A stretch of 64,000 nucleotides of DNA from a bacterium (GTDB lineage: Bacteria > Verrucomicrobiota > Kiritimatiellia > CAIKKV01 > CAITUY01): positions 58,790 through 122,789 of the forward strand of contig JBAXWB010000013.1 of assembly GCA_037128595.1 (NCBI GenBank), in the 5' to 3' direction. Under the pieces are notes generated by a model, which had not been told where the DNA came from, did no database searches, and was given only the letters and a program-made list of their open reading frames with translations. The position numbers and the translations under genes were made by a program. The first letter of the stretch is position 1. Every line of letters starts with the position of its first letter. Of the stretch, positions 19,272-28,609 are shown in pieces.

Positions 19272-20885
19272 TTGGATCTGATTGCCGGTCTGACGGCCGC
19301 CGCCATTGTGATTCCCAAGGCGATGGCCTGTGCGGTCATCGCGGGGCTGCCGGTCGCGGCAGGGCTCTATACCGCGCTGGCCGCGATGCTGGTGTATCCC
19401 CTTCTGGGTACCTCGCGTCCATTAAGTGTCACCAGTACTTCGGCCATCGCCATGCTGACGGCGGCTCAGGTCACGGCCACGATTGCCGTCGGAACCTCTG
19501 CCAGCGCGATGTCTATTGCCTCCACGTTAGCCCTCCTAGTAGGCGGGGTTCAGATTATGGCGCGGCTGTTGCGACTGGGGTTTCTGGCTAATTTCATTTC
19601 AAAGCCGGTTCTCATCGGTTTCGAGGCTGGCGTGGGCCTGGTCATTTTGATTGGCCAGTTGAACTCGGTGTTGGGGGTCCATGTCGCAAGCCACTCGACG
19701 ATCAGCATTCTGGGCGAATTGGCCGGACAGTTTTCACATGTCCACGGGCCAACAGCTTTGACGGCCCTGGCGGGTATCATCATTTTGCTGCTGGTGCCTC
19801 GCTTACTCCCGCGAGTGCCTGCCTCTCTGGTATGGGTTACCGTAAGTATTGCGGCGGCCGCGGCCTTTGGCCTTGAGGCGTGGGGGATCAAGTTGGTGGG
19901 CGCCTTGCCCTCAGGTCTGCCATCCCTTGCAATACCCAATCTCTCTCTGGTGGCGCAGTTGTGGCCCGCGGCGCTGGGGATTGCCCTGATGTCGTTCACC
20001 GAATCCGTGGCTACGGCGAGAACATTTTGTCATCGGGATGACCCGCCGGTCAACACCAACCGGGAGCTGTTTGCGATAGGTGCGGCAAACGTGGCGGCGT
20101 CATTGGTGGGCGGGATGCCTGCGGGCGGTGGCGCCTCCCAAACGGCAGTGGCCGAGAAGGCCGGTACGCGCAGTCAACTGGCGCAATGGGTCAACGCGGG
20201 AATGGTCCTGGTCAGTCTGCTGGTTCTTTCCCGTGTTATTGGCCTTTTGCCGCAGGCGGCCCTGGGCGCCCTGATCGTGGTGGTTGCCGTCTCCATGATC
20301 AAGCCGGCTCAATTCCGTGCCATTGCCCGGGTGCGACGTGATGAACTGGCCTGGGCGTTCGTGACCCTGGCAGGCGTGGTTCTGCTGGGGACGCTTGCGG
20401 GCATTCTGATTGCCGTGGCCATTTCCCTTTTGACATTGATGTATCAGGCCAACCATCCGCCGGTTTACGCGGTCGCCTATAACCGCGAGAAGGATATTTT
20501 CCGGCGCGCAGGTGAGCATGCCGGTGATGAACTGGTGCCCGGGCTGCTGATGTTGCGGACCGAAGGTCGGTTGACATTTGCCAACGCCGCCAACGCAGGC
20601 GAAAAGATGAAGGCGTTGGTGGCCGAATACACCCCGCGCGTCATCGTCTTGGAGTGCAGCGCGATTCCCGATATCGAATATACCGCTCTCGTCATGCTTG
20701 CCGAAGCCGAGGAAAACTTGCGCACTCGGGGTGTGGCTTTATGGCTGGCTGCAGTCAATCCGGATTTGCTCAAGCTCATCGAGCGTTCGCCATTGGGCGC
20801 GGCGCTGGGGCATGACCGGATGTTTTTCAACCTGTCCAAAGTCCTTGAGGCCTATCGAATAACTGAAGTCCGGCAAAGGGCATAA
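19272..20885 (+). CDS. SulP-family anion transporter with STAS domain, uncertain 5' end
   Basis: 537 residues from a TTG. The core has about ten membrane helices of the SLC26/SulP type (DLIAGLTAAAIVIPKAMA at the start) and a C-terminal STAS domain (MLRTEGRLTFANAANAGEKM, then ALVMLAEAEENLR). SulP proteins take up sulfate, bicarbonate or similar anions. Family-like residues YQPAWLR lie directly upstream in frame (19251-19271), and the frame is open back to 19173 but holds no ATG, GTG or earlier TTG, and no ribosome site. The N-terminus may be lost, frameshifted or use a rare start. Two sulfatase genes follow. Confidence 0.85.
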   Translation: MDLIAGLTAAAIVIPKAMACAVIAGLPVAAGLYTALAAMLVYPLLGTSRPLSVTSTSAIAMLTAAQVTATIAVGTSASAMSIASTLALLVGGVQIMARLLRLGFLANFISKPVLIGFEAGVGLVILIGQLNSVLGVHVASHSTISILGELAGQFSHVHGPTALTALAGIIILLLVPRLLPRVPASLVWVTVSIAAAAAFGLEAWGIKLVGALPSGLPSLAIPNLSLVAQLWPAALGIALMSFTESVATARTFCHRDDPPVNTNRELFAIGAANVAASLVGGMPAGGGASQTAVAEKAGTRSQLAQWVNAGMVLVSLLVLSRVIGLLPQAALGALIVVVAVSMIKPAQFRAIARVRRDELAWAFVTLAGVVLLGTLAGILIAVAISLLTLMYQANHPPVYAVAYNREKDIFRRAGEHAGDELVPGLLMLRTEGRLTFANAANAGEKMKALVAEYTPRVIVLECSAIPDIEYTALVMLAEAEENLRTRGVALWLAAVNPDLLKLIERSPLGAALGHDRMFFNLSKVLEAYRITEVRQRA

Positions 20886-20950
20886 GATTTAAGAGTAGGC
20901 CTTTAAGTTTGAGTGGGAGCAAAGGTCAAGTAACAAAAAAGGAGAATGAA

Positions 20951-23326
20951 ATGAGTACAGAAGACAAGAAACACCGTTCACACCTGCCGATGCCCAACAC
21001 AGAAAAGCCGAAGTTCATTGCGTACGACGCGAAGGATCCGGACAGCAAGTTCCCTCCTATTGATCAGTTGCGCCCACCCAAAGGGGCTCCCAATGTCCTG
21101 ATCGTATTAATCGACGACGCAGGCTTCGGATCATCCAGCGCCTTTGGCGGTCCCTGTCTGACCCCCACAGCGGAAAAACTGGCAGCGGGTGGCCTGAAGT
21201 TCAATCGCTTCCATACCACGGCGCTCTGCTCCCCGACGCGGCAGGCGTTGCTGACCGGACGTAATCATCATTCCGCCGGCATGGGCGGTATCACCGAGAT
21301 TGCCACCGGTGCTCCGGGTTACTGCTCAGTGCTCCCCAACTCCATGTCGCCGCTGGCCAAGACGCTCAAACTCAATGGCTACAATACGGCGCAGTTCGGC
21401 AAATGCCACGAAGTGCCGGTCTGGCAGACAAGCCCCGTCGGTCCATTCGACGCCTGGCCCACTGGCGGTGGCGGATTCGAGTATTTCTATGGCTTTATTG
21501 GCGGCGAAGCGAATCAGTGGTATCCGTCGCTCTTCGAGGGGACGAACCCGGTCGAGCCGGATAAGAAACCCGAGGAAGGTTACCATCTCGTCGAGGACAT
21601 GACCAACAAGGCCATGAACTGGATCTCCCGTCAGAAAGCCCTGGCGCCGGATAAACCGTTCTTCGTCTACTTCGCCCCGGGCGCCACCCATGCTCCTCAC
21701 CATGTGCCTAAGGAGTGGGCGGACAAGTATAAGGGCAAGTTTGACCAGGGCTGGGACAAACTGCGCGAGGAAACCCTCGCCCGGCAGAAGAAGCTCGGGG
21801 TCGTGCCTCAGGACTGTCAGTTGACCGCGCCCAATAGTGAGTGTCCGTCGTGGGACAAGATGCCGGAAGCGTTCAAACCGTTCCTTCGCCGCGAGGCCGA
21901 AGTCTATGCGGGGTACATGGAGTACACTGACTACCAAGTGGGGCGGCTACTGGATGGGTTAAAGAAACTTGGCGTTTTTGAGGATACGCTGGTTTATTAT
22001 ATCATCGGCGACAATGGAGCGTCGGCCGAAGGCGGTATTAACGGGTGTTTCAATGAGATGAGTTATTTTAACGGCCTGCAGTCGTTTGAGACGCCGGAGT
22101 ACCTGTCGGAGCGTCTTGAAAAGCTCGGGGGCACGGAGTCCTACAACCACTACGCGGTGGGCTGGGCGCTCGCCATGAACACGCCGTACCAGTGGACCAA
22201 GCAGGTTGCTTCGCACTGGGGCGGAACACGTAATGGTACCATCGTCTCATGGCCCAAGGGGATCATGGCGAAAGGCGAGGTCCGGTCGCAGTTCAGCCAT
22301 GTGATTGATGTGGCTCCCACCGTTCTTGAGGCTGCGGGAATTCCCCAGCCAGTCTCCGTGGACGGCATTCAACAGGATCCGATCGAGGGAACGAGCATGC
22401 TCTACGCCTTCAACGACGCGAAGGCGCCGGAACAGCATGAGACCCAGTACTTCGAAATGTTCGGAAATCGCGGGATCTATCACAAGGGTTGGACGGCGGT
22501 GACGAGGCACAAGACGCCTTGGGCTCCATTGTCTGCCAAGCTTCCTGCGCTTGATGACGATGTGTGGGAACTCTACGACACCACCAAGGACTGGAGCCAG
22601 TCCAAGGATCTGTCCAGGGAGAACCCTAAGAAGCTGCACGAATTGCAACGTCTGTGGCTGATCGAGGCCTGCCGTTACAAAGTGCTTCCCATCGATGACC
22701 GGACGGTGGAGAAGATGAATCCAGATACAGCTGGGCGTCCAATCCTGATCAAAGGAAAGAATCAGATGCTGTTCAGCGGTATGGGACGACTGTCGGAAAA
22801 CTGCGTCCTGAACCTGAAGAACAAATCCCACTCTGTCACCGCCGATATCGTGGTGCCGGAAAAGGGTGCCGAGGGAGTCATTATTTCCCAGGGAGCCAAT
22901 ATCGGTGGCTGGAGCCTGTATGCCAAGGACGGCAAACTCAAGTACTGCTACAACTGGGGCGGTCTGAAAAACTTCATCGTCGGCTCGGAGAAGGCGATTC
23001 CGGCGGGTGAGCACCAGGTGCGCATGGAGTTCGCCTACGCGGGCGGTGGTATGGGTAAGGGTGGCAAGGCGAAGCTCTATATTGACGGTAAAGAAGCCGG
23101 TGGGGGGGACATTGGGGCCACCTTGGCGATTGTCTTTTCCGCTGATGACGGCTGCGATGTGGGTGAGGACAGCGGAGCGCCGGTTTCGCCGGAATACAAG
23201 CCGGGTGATAACCGATTCAATGGAGAGATCAAAGGCATCCTGCTCTCGATCGCAGATGATCCGGCTAATGCGGATCACTTGGTCACGGCGGAGGATGCCC
23301 TTCGCGTCGCGATGGCACGGCAATAG
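20951..23326 (+). CDS. Arylsulfatase (formylglycine type)
   Basis: 791 residues from an ATG with AAAAAAGGAG 6 nt upstream (an in-frame TTG at 20909 is less likely). The catalytic signature C-S-P-T-R starts at C93, which must be oxidised to formylglycine. Metal ligands appear as IDDAGFG near residue 50 and GDNGAS near 350. A C-terminal beta-rich domain of about 180 residues follows the catalytic part. No signal peptide is seen, so it may be cytoplasmic. It hydrolyses sulfate esters; the substrate is unknown. A sulfatase-maturing enzyme is not encoded in the window. Confidence 0.92.
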   Translation: MSTEDKKHRSHLPMPNTEKPKFIAYDAKDPDSKFPPIDQLRPPKGAPNVLIVLIDDAGFGSSSAFGGPCLTPTAEKLAAGGLKFNRFHTTALCSPTRQALLTGRNHHSAGMGGITEIATGAPGYCSVLPNSMSPLAKTLKLNGYNTAQFGKCHEVPVWQTSPVGPFDAWPTGGGGFEYFYGFIGGEANQWYPSLFEGTNPVEPDKKPEEGYHLVEDMTNKAMNWISRQKALAPDKPFFVYFAPGATHAPHHVPKEWADKYKGKFDQGWDKLREETLARQKKLGVVPQDCQLTAPNSECPSWDKMPEAFKPFLRREAEVYAGYMEYTDYQVGRLLDGLKKLGVFEDTLVYYIIGDNGASAEGGINGCFNEMSYFNGLQSFETPEYLSERLEKLGGTESYNHYAVGWALAMNTPYQWTKQVASHWGGTRNGTIVSWPKGIMAKGEVRSQFSHVIDVAPTVLEAAGIPQPVSVDGIQQDPIEGTSMLYAFNDAKAPEQHETQYFEMFGNRGIYHKGWTAVTRHKTPWAPLSAKLPALDDDVWELYDTTKDWSQSKDLSRENPKKLHELQRLWLIEACRYKVLPIDDRTVEKMNPDTAGRPILIKGKNQMLFSGMGRLSENCVLNLKNKSHSVTADIVVPEKGAEGVIISQGANIGGWSLYAKDGKLKYCYNWGGLKNFIVGSEKAIPAGEHQVRMEFAYAGGGMGKGGKAKLYIDGKEAGGGDIGATLAIVFSADDGCDVGEDSGAPVSPEYKPGDNRFNGEIKGILLSIADDPANADHLVTAEDALRVAMARQ

Positions 23327-23335
23327 AATGATTAA

Positions 23336-23363
23336 GGCCGTCGGCCCGAGAGGGCCGTCGGCC
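23336..23363 (+). other. GC-rich hairpin between the two sulfatase genes
   Basis: A 12-bp stem (one T-T mismatch) with a GAGA loop, starting 10 nt after the first sulfatase stop. There is no T-run, so it is more likely an mRNA stability or attenuation element than a terminator. Confidence 0.5.
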
Positions 23364-23455
23364 GCAGTTTCGCAACTACATAAAACCGGAGCGCAAGTGC
23401 GTTCCGGAAGTAACAAATGAACCCGAGTGACCTAATCTTAAAAGGAGAATGAATC

Positions 23456-25099
23456 ATGACCAAGCAACCCAACATTCTGATGATCGTGACCGATCAGGAA
23501 TATTCACACCAGCCCATGCCGGCGGAATTAGCCTTGCCCAGCCGGGACCGCATTCGCGCCCGGGGAGTCACGTTCAACCACCACCACTGCACCACCACCG
23601 TGTGCACGCCTTCCCGCTCGGTAATCTACACCGGCAGGCATGCACCGCATACTCGGATGTTCGACAACACCAATTTCGCCTGGATTGATGACATGAAGGC
23701 CGATCCGAAAAACTTGCCCACCATCGGCCATATGCTGCGTGATCTGGGCTACCACACCGTCTTCAAGGGCAAGTGGCACCTCTCGGAGTTTCCAGCGAAG
23801 GGTTCCCGTGAAGCGATGGAGCCCTACGGCTTCTCCGAGTATCAGGATTGGGGTGATGTGCAAGGCGGGCCGAGGGATGGAGTTTTAAAGGATCCGAAGA
23901 TCGCGGATGAGGCCGTCGGCTGGCTGTCGAAGCGTGCTTCCGAAGTCGCCGCCACCAAACCCTGGTTCATGACCGTGAACTTCGTCAACCCCCACGATGT
24001 GATGTTTTTCGACACCGACGGCGAAGAGACGGTCCAGTCCAAGTCAATGTTCCCGATCTTTGACGCGCCCGATACGCCGCTCTACCGCCAGAAATGGCAG
24101 ACGACATTGCCGGCCTCCTTCTTTGACGACCTGAAGAAGCAGCCAGCGGCAGTCCGCAGTTACATGCACCTGTGCGACATCTATTATGGACGGATACCGA
24201 TGGAGCGCCGGGACATGTGGCACAATCATGTCAACTACTACCTCAACTGCCATCTCGACGTGGACCGGTCCATCGGAGCGGTGCTGGATGCGCTGGAAGC
24301 GAGCGGCCAGGCGGACAACACGATCGTCATATTCACGGCGGATCACGGCGAGCAGGGCGGCGCCCATCACCTGCGCCAGAAGGGCAGCGTGGCGTTTCAG
24401 GAGACCGTCAACGTGCCGCTGGTGATCGCCGATCCGCGCCACCCCGGCGGAAACCGGACGGATGCAGTGGGATCGCATCTCGATCTGGTGCCCACGATCC
24501 TGGCGTTTGCCGGCCTGTCGGAGGACGAGCGGCGGAAGCGCTACCCGCTCCTGAAGGGCCATGACCTCTCGGGTGTGGTGCGCGATCCCGCTTCCGTCGG
24601 GCCCCGCGGCAGCAGTGCCAAACCCGGCAAGGGGAGCCTGATGACCTACGATATGATCGCCACCATCGACGCGGAATGGTTTAGCCGCAACGCGACCAAG
24701 GTGTTTGACTCCGCCGCCCACCAGGCCGGCCAGGAGTTTCATCGCGGCATGGAGGCGTTCAAAGGCCTCGTCAAGGAGATTGGCGTGCCGAACCTCGAGA
24801 AGCGGGAGTTGTTCCGCGGCGTTTTTGACGGCCGCTACAAACTGGTCCGTTACTTCGGTATGGGGCACTACAACCTGCCGGCATCGGCCAAGCAGCTTCT
24901 GGCCGACAACGATGTCGCCCTCTACGACCTGCAGTCGGATCCGGAGGAAATGGATAACCTGGCCAACCCGGCCCATCCCAAGTACGACGAAGCCTTGCTG
25001 TCGGCCATGAACCAGAAACTCAATGCGCTGATTGCTGAGGAGATTGGGCAGGACAAAGCCATGTTCACCTCGCCGGAAAAGGCTTCGCAGAAGTGCTAA
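23456..25099 (+). CDS. Sulfatase (formylglycine type), second
   Basis: 547 residues with an AAGGAG site upstream. The signature C-T-P-S-R starts at C50, with the expected T-G-R after it. Metal-binding N-terminal MIVTDQ and a later FTADHGEQGGAHH segment are present. It lacks a signal peptide and the extra C-terminal domain of the upstream enzyme. It is only distantly like its neighbour, so the pair is not a recent duplication. Probably co-transcribed with the first sulfatase and the outer-membrane gene downstream. Confidence 0.92.
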   Translation: MTKQPNILMIVTDQEYSHQPMPAELALPSRDRIRARGVTFNHHHCTTTVCTPSRSVIYTGRHAPHTRMFDNTNFAWIDDMKADPKNLPTIGHMLRDLGYHTVFKGKWHLSEFPAKGSREAMEPYGFSEYQDWGDVQGGPRDGVLKDPKIADEAVGWLSKRASEVAATKPWFMTVNFVNPHDVMFFDTDGEETVQSKSMFPIFDAPDTPLYRQKWQTTLPASFFDDLKKQPAAVRSYMHLCDIYYGRIPMERRDMWHNHVNYYLNCHLDVDRSIGAVLDALEASGQADNTIVIFTADHGEQGGAHHLRQKGSVAFQETVNVPLVIADPRHPGGNRTDAVGSHLDLVPTILAFAGLSEDERRKRYPLLKGHDLSGVVRDPASVGPRGSSAKPGKGSLMTYDMIATIDAEWFSRNATKVFDSAAHQAGQEFHRGMEAFKGLVKEIGVPNLEKRELFRGVFDGRYKLVRYFGMGHYNLPASAKQLLADNDVALYDLQSDPEEMDNLANPAHPKYDEALLSAMNQKLNALIAEEIGQDKAMFTSPEKASQKC

Positions 25100-25123
25100 A
25101 GAAGTAAATGAAAGGGCGATACT

Positions 25124-25942
25124 ATGAAGCGACATGAATGGAAGCTGCTCGTGCCGGTTTTGATGGCGGCGACAGGCGTAGCCGCCATGGCGCAGGAGGC
25201 GGGACCGGACCCGGCGGAGGAACTGGCCAAGAAGCTGGCAAACCCTGTCGCCGCGTTGATCAGTGTGCCGTTTCAGTACAATTACGACGAGAACTACGGG
25301 CCGGATGACAAAGGCTCCGTCAGCCGGCTCAATATTCAGCCGGTTATTCCGCTTACCCTGAATGATGAATGGAATCTAATCACGCGTACTATTGTACCAC
25401 TGATGGATCAGCAGGACATTCCGGTTGCAGGGCAGGATGCCTCGGGTCTTGGTGACATCACTGCCAGCCAGTTCTTCTCCCCGAAGGCGCCCACCGCAGG
25501 GGGCTGGATATGGGGCGTGGGTCCCGTCGAGCTGTTGCCGACGGCGACTGACGAACTACTTGGCGGTGAAAAATGGGGGGTGGGACCGACGGCGGTGGCG
25601 TTGAAGCAGGTGGGGCCTTGGACATTCGGCGTGCTCGCCAATCACATTTGGTCTGTCGCCGGAGAGGATGAGAGGGCTGATGTGAATATGACCTTCCTGC
25701 AGCCGTTCATCAGCTACATTACAAAGACCAAGACCACGCTCGGTTTGAACACTGAGTCAGCTTACGACTGGGAAAACGAGGCCTGGTCCGTCCCGGTGAA
25801 TGCGACAGTATCGCAATTGTTCAAGATCGGGGCCCAGATCATGCAGCTCTCTCTGGGCGCGCGATACTGGGTCGATTCGCCGGATAATGGGCCGGAGGGG
25901 TGGGGCGCACGGGCGCAGTTGACGTTCTTATTTCCGAAATGA
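25124..25942 (+). CDS. Outer-membrane beta-barrel protein, transporter-like
   Basis: 272 residues. Signal peptide MKRHEWKLLVPVLMAATGVAAMA, then alternating strands with aromatic girdles (FQYNYDENYGPDD, NLITRTIVPLMDQ, WTFGVLANHIWSV, LSLGARYWVDS) and a C-terminal aromatic strand ending TFLFPK. The pattern resembles the barrel proteins annotated as transporter or MetA-pathway phenol degradation family. It follows the second sulfatase by 24 nt. Substrate unknown; uptake of sulfated or released compounds is only an inference from position. Confidence 0.7.
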   Translation: MKRHEWKLLVPVLMAATGVAAMAQEAGPDPAEELAKKLANPVAALISVPFQYNYDENYGPDDKGSVSRLNIQPVIPLTLNDEWNLITRTIVPLMDQQDIPVAGQDASGLGDITASQFFSPKAPTAGGWIWGVGPVELLPTATDELLGGEKWGVGPTAVALKQVGPWTFGVLANHIWSVAGEDERADVNMTFLQPFISYITKTKTTLGLNTESAYDWENEAWSVPVNATVSQLFKIGAQIMQLSLGARYWVDSPDNGPEGWGARAQLTFLFPK

Positions 25943-25978
25943 AGTTAAACGCTGCCCGCGCGGCTTGAGATCGGTCAA

Positions 25979-27166
25979 ATGAAGAAAGGTATTGAGGGGA
26001 TGAAAGCAGATATAAATATGCAGGAATTTTCCCTCTTCGGAGGGCCTTTGCAGCGGCTGGGCCGCCGCCTGGGCCTGGTACGGGGAAGTAACTCGTTTGG
26101 GTTGGGCGTGGCCCTTGGCCTGCTGGCGTGGGGCGTTATTGCACTACTTGTACTTTTACAGGGTCTGGGGGACAGAGCGTTTTCTTTGAACGTGATCGGC
26201 ATTCATATCCGGTTCCTGGTGGCCATCCCTTTGTTTTTCCTGTGCGAAACATGGGTGGCGCCCCGGATGGCGGAATTTACCCGTGACATCGTGCGATCTG
26301 GCGTGGTCCCGGAATCAGAACGTTTGGCGTTGGATGGAGCCATCCGGCGTGTCGGGCGCATGAGAGATCCGTGGGTAATGGAGATTTGTTTCCTGGTGGT
26401 GGTGGTGGTCTTTGCCCTGATCACTCCATTCTTGAATCTTCCGGGGAAAACAGGGAACTGGGAGATGCTCATGGCTGAGACCGGGGGGCGAGTGAGTCCG
26501 GTGCTTGGTTGGTATATGTGGTTCTGCATACCGCTTTTCAGGTTTCTGATGCTCCGCTGGTTGTGGCATCTCGGGCTCTGGTGCTATTTCCTTTGGAAGG
26601 TGAAGAGTCTTGACCTTCATCTTGTCCCAACCCATCCCGACGGTGCGGCTGGGCTGGGATATCTGGAGATTGTTCAAGAGCATTTCGGGGCGCTGGCTTT
26701 TGCTATTTCGGCCGTAATGGCCGCCTCCTTTGCGGAAGACATCGTTTCCGGAAGGATGAATTTTGAAACCCTGTACCTGCTAATTCCGATGGTTCTCGTT
26801 CTGGTACTGGGGTTGTTTATCGGGCCGCTTCTTGTTTTCATCCCGAAACTCTGGGAATGCCGGATTACAGGATGGAGCGAGTACATGGGCATGGCATTCC
26901 GTTATGTGAGCGCGTTTGACAAAAAGTGGATCCGGGATGAGGCCGCGACCGGAGAATCCCAGCTGGGTACGGGGGATTTGCAGTCACTTGCTGATTTGAA
27001 CAATAGCGTCTCGATTGTGCGCGGCATGCGCTGTGTGCCCGCCAGCCCCAGACTCGCAAACGTATTGGCAGTTTGTGCGATCATCCCGCTAGTACCCCTG
27101 ATTTTCCTGAAGTATCCGCTGGCTGATCTTATGGCGAAGATGTTTCAGACACTGACGGGGTTGTAG
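25979..27166 (+). CDS. Multi-spanning membrane protein of unknown function
   Basis: 395 residues with about seven hydrophobic helices (near 40-60, 78-95, 137-155, 178-205, 235-258, 270-300 and 360-385). No known transporter signature recognised. Starts are ambiguous: ATG at 25979 or at 26000. A charged loop with PTHPDGAAGLGYLE precedes helix five and may be functional. It is placed between an outer-membrane barrel and lipoprotein genes, so an envelope role is likely but unproven. Confidence 0.6.
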   Translation: MKKGIEGMKADINMQEFSLFGGPLQRLGRRLGLVRGSNSFGLGVALGLLAWGVIALLVLLQGLGDRAFSLNVIGIHIRFLVAIPLFFLCETWVAPRMAEFTRDIVRSGVVPESERLALDGAIRRVGRMRDPWVMEICFLVVVVVFALITPFLNLPGKTGNWEMLMAETGGRVSPVLGWYMWFCIPLFRFLMLRWLWHLGLWCYFLWKVKSLDLHLVPTHPDGAAGLGYLEIVQEHFGALAFAISAVMAASFAEDIVSGRMNFETLYLLIPMVLVLVLGLFIGPLLVFIPKLWECRITGWSEYMGMAFRYVSAFDKKWIRDEAATGESQLGTGDLQSLADLNNSVSIVRGMRCVPASPRLANVLAVCAIIPLVPLIFLKYPLADLMAKMFQTLTGL

Positions 27167-27273
27167 AAGGGAAGAGGGAGGTGGGGCGGGGGGGCTGACC
27201 TGGCGTGAGAGGCGCTCCCGCGCGGGTGCGAGGGAAATGATGTGGATGGTGAACTGTGACCATGGAGTAAAGC

Positions 27274-27744
27274 ATGAAAGAGATTGTCAGAAGGATGCTG
27301 TGGATAGGTGCCGCCAGCGTTTTGTGGGTGGGAGGTTCAGGCTGTCAGTCGATGATGGGGCCGGCGTCAGCCAGCTTTGCCTCGGTGACAATCGGGGGGT
27401 ACGAGCCGCGGGAGGTCATCGCGACCACGATTAAGGTTTTTGAGAGTCATGGCTACAAGACGATTGTGACGGGTGAAAACTTGATATTTGAACGGGAAGG
27501 GAGTCAGTGGGATCAGACGGCCTATGCCATAGGCGGGAGTCCAGTGGTGAATCGGGTCAGGGCCCAGGTGGTTGATTTGGGCGGCGCGGCCTGTCGGGTG
27601 CAGTGTACCGCGTATATTGTAAGGGATCCGGGCACCTCGTATGAGGATGCGATACGATTGCAGAGTCCTAGAAGTGGCCCGTATCGTGAGATGATGAATG
27701 AAGTGATGCGGCGAATGACGGACGTGACCATCGTCAAGCCATGA
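27274..27744 (+). CDS. Small predicted lipoprotein
   Basis: 156 residues. The signal peptide ends in a GGSGC lipobox at about residue 24. The mature part has a compact alpha/beta pattern (EPREVIATTIKVFESHGY, LIFEREGSQWDQTAY, VRAQVVDLGGAACRVQC). No family recognised. Its stop overlaps the first possible start of the next frame, but the real start of that gene is 45 nt further on. Probably outer-membrane or inner-membrane anchored in the periplasm. Confidence 0.6.
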   Translation: MKEIVRRMLWIGAASVLWVGGSGCQSMMGPASASFASVTIGGYEPREVIATTIKVFESHGYKTIVTGENLIFEREGSQWDQTAYAIGGSPVVNRVRAQVVDLGGAACRVQCTAYIVRDPGTSYEDAIRLQSPRSGPYREMMNEVMRRMTDVTIVKP

Positions 27745-27788
27745 TGGTCAGAGTGGTAAACAAAACAGTAAAGGAAAGGGGTTGTAAG

Positions 27789-28502
27789 ATGAAGACGTTT
27801 CAATATAGCCGAAAGTTTCAAGTGAGTGCAGCATTGGGAATTGTGGTGATCGCCGGGCTGGTGAGTGGATGCGGGTCGACAATGCAGGCGCGAAAGGCGA
27901 CCCCCTCCGGGTTTTTGGGGGATTACTCGCAACTGACCAAGGGTGCTGAAGGCGAGTCCCTTCTGAGGTATGTAAACCCGAAGGTGAATTTCGCGAAATA
28001 CGACAAGATCCTTATGATGCCGGTGCAAGTCTACGCGGGTAAAGACAGTAAGATTGCCAAGATCCCCCGGGAAGATTTGCAGAGTTTAGTGAACTATCTG
28101 GATGCCACCATGCGGGAGCACTTGAAGGCCGATTATACCTTCGTGGACGTGCCGGGACCTGGCGTGATGAAACTTCAACTCGCCATTACAGAGGCGCGTG
28201 GTTCCATGGTCGTTTTAGACGTCGTTTCGTCGATCGCTCCTCCCGGTGCCGCCCTCAGTGCGCTGAAGCAATTGGCCACCGGATCGCCTTCGGCGACGGG
28301 ATCGGTGGGCGGGGAGTGCCAGGCCGTGGATTCGGTGAGCGGGGAACGCTTGTTTGCCGCCGTAGATGCGCGGGTCGGCCAGAAATATACGGGTAAGTTC
28401 GACAAGTTCAATAAGTGGCGTGCGTCACAGGGCGCTTTTGACTTCTGGGCGGAACAAGTGCAGCAAGAGTTGCGCGAACATCGGAAGCAAGGCGCGCGTT
28501 GA
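27789..28502 (+). CDS. Predicted lipoprotein, DUF3313-like
   Basis: 237 residues from the ATG at 27789, which has AGGAAAGGGG upstream; a longer frame from 27741 is unlikely. Lipobox LVSGC. The mature part reads PSGFLGDYSQLTKG, then YVNPKVNFAKYDKILMMPVQVY, and later LVNYLDATMREHL, matching my memory of the DUF3313 family of periplasmic lipoproteins. Function of that family is unknown. It continues the run of envelope genes. Confidence 0.68.
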   Translation: MKTFQYSRKFQVSAALGIVVIAGLVSGCGSTMQARKATPSGFLGDYSQLTKGAEGESLLRYVNPKVNFAKYDKILMMPVQVYAGKDSKIAKIPREDLQSLVNYLDATMREHLKADYTFVDVPGPGVMKLQLAITEARGSMVVLDVVSSIAPPGAALSALKQLATGSPSATGSVGGECQAVDSVSGERLFAAVDARVGQKYTGKFDKFNKWRASQGAFDFWAEQVQQELREHRKQGAR

Positions 28503-28546
28503 CCGGTGATCCGGGAATGGTAATGGGATGAGCGAATTGGCGTGGT

Positions 28547-28568
28547 GTGCCTCATGAGTGTGAGGCAC
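28547..28568 (+). other. Intergenic hairpin
   Basis: Eight-base arms GTGCCTCA and TGAGGCAC around a 6-nt loop, midway between the DUF3313-like gene and the next barrel gene. There is no T-run downstream. Confidence 0.4.
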
Positions 28569-28609
28569 GCCTCGAACGAGTACAGTAAGTAAAGAAAGGA
28601 AAAGGCAGT

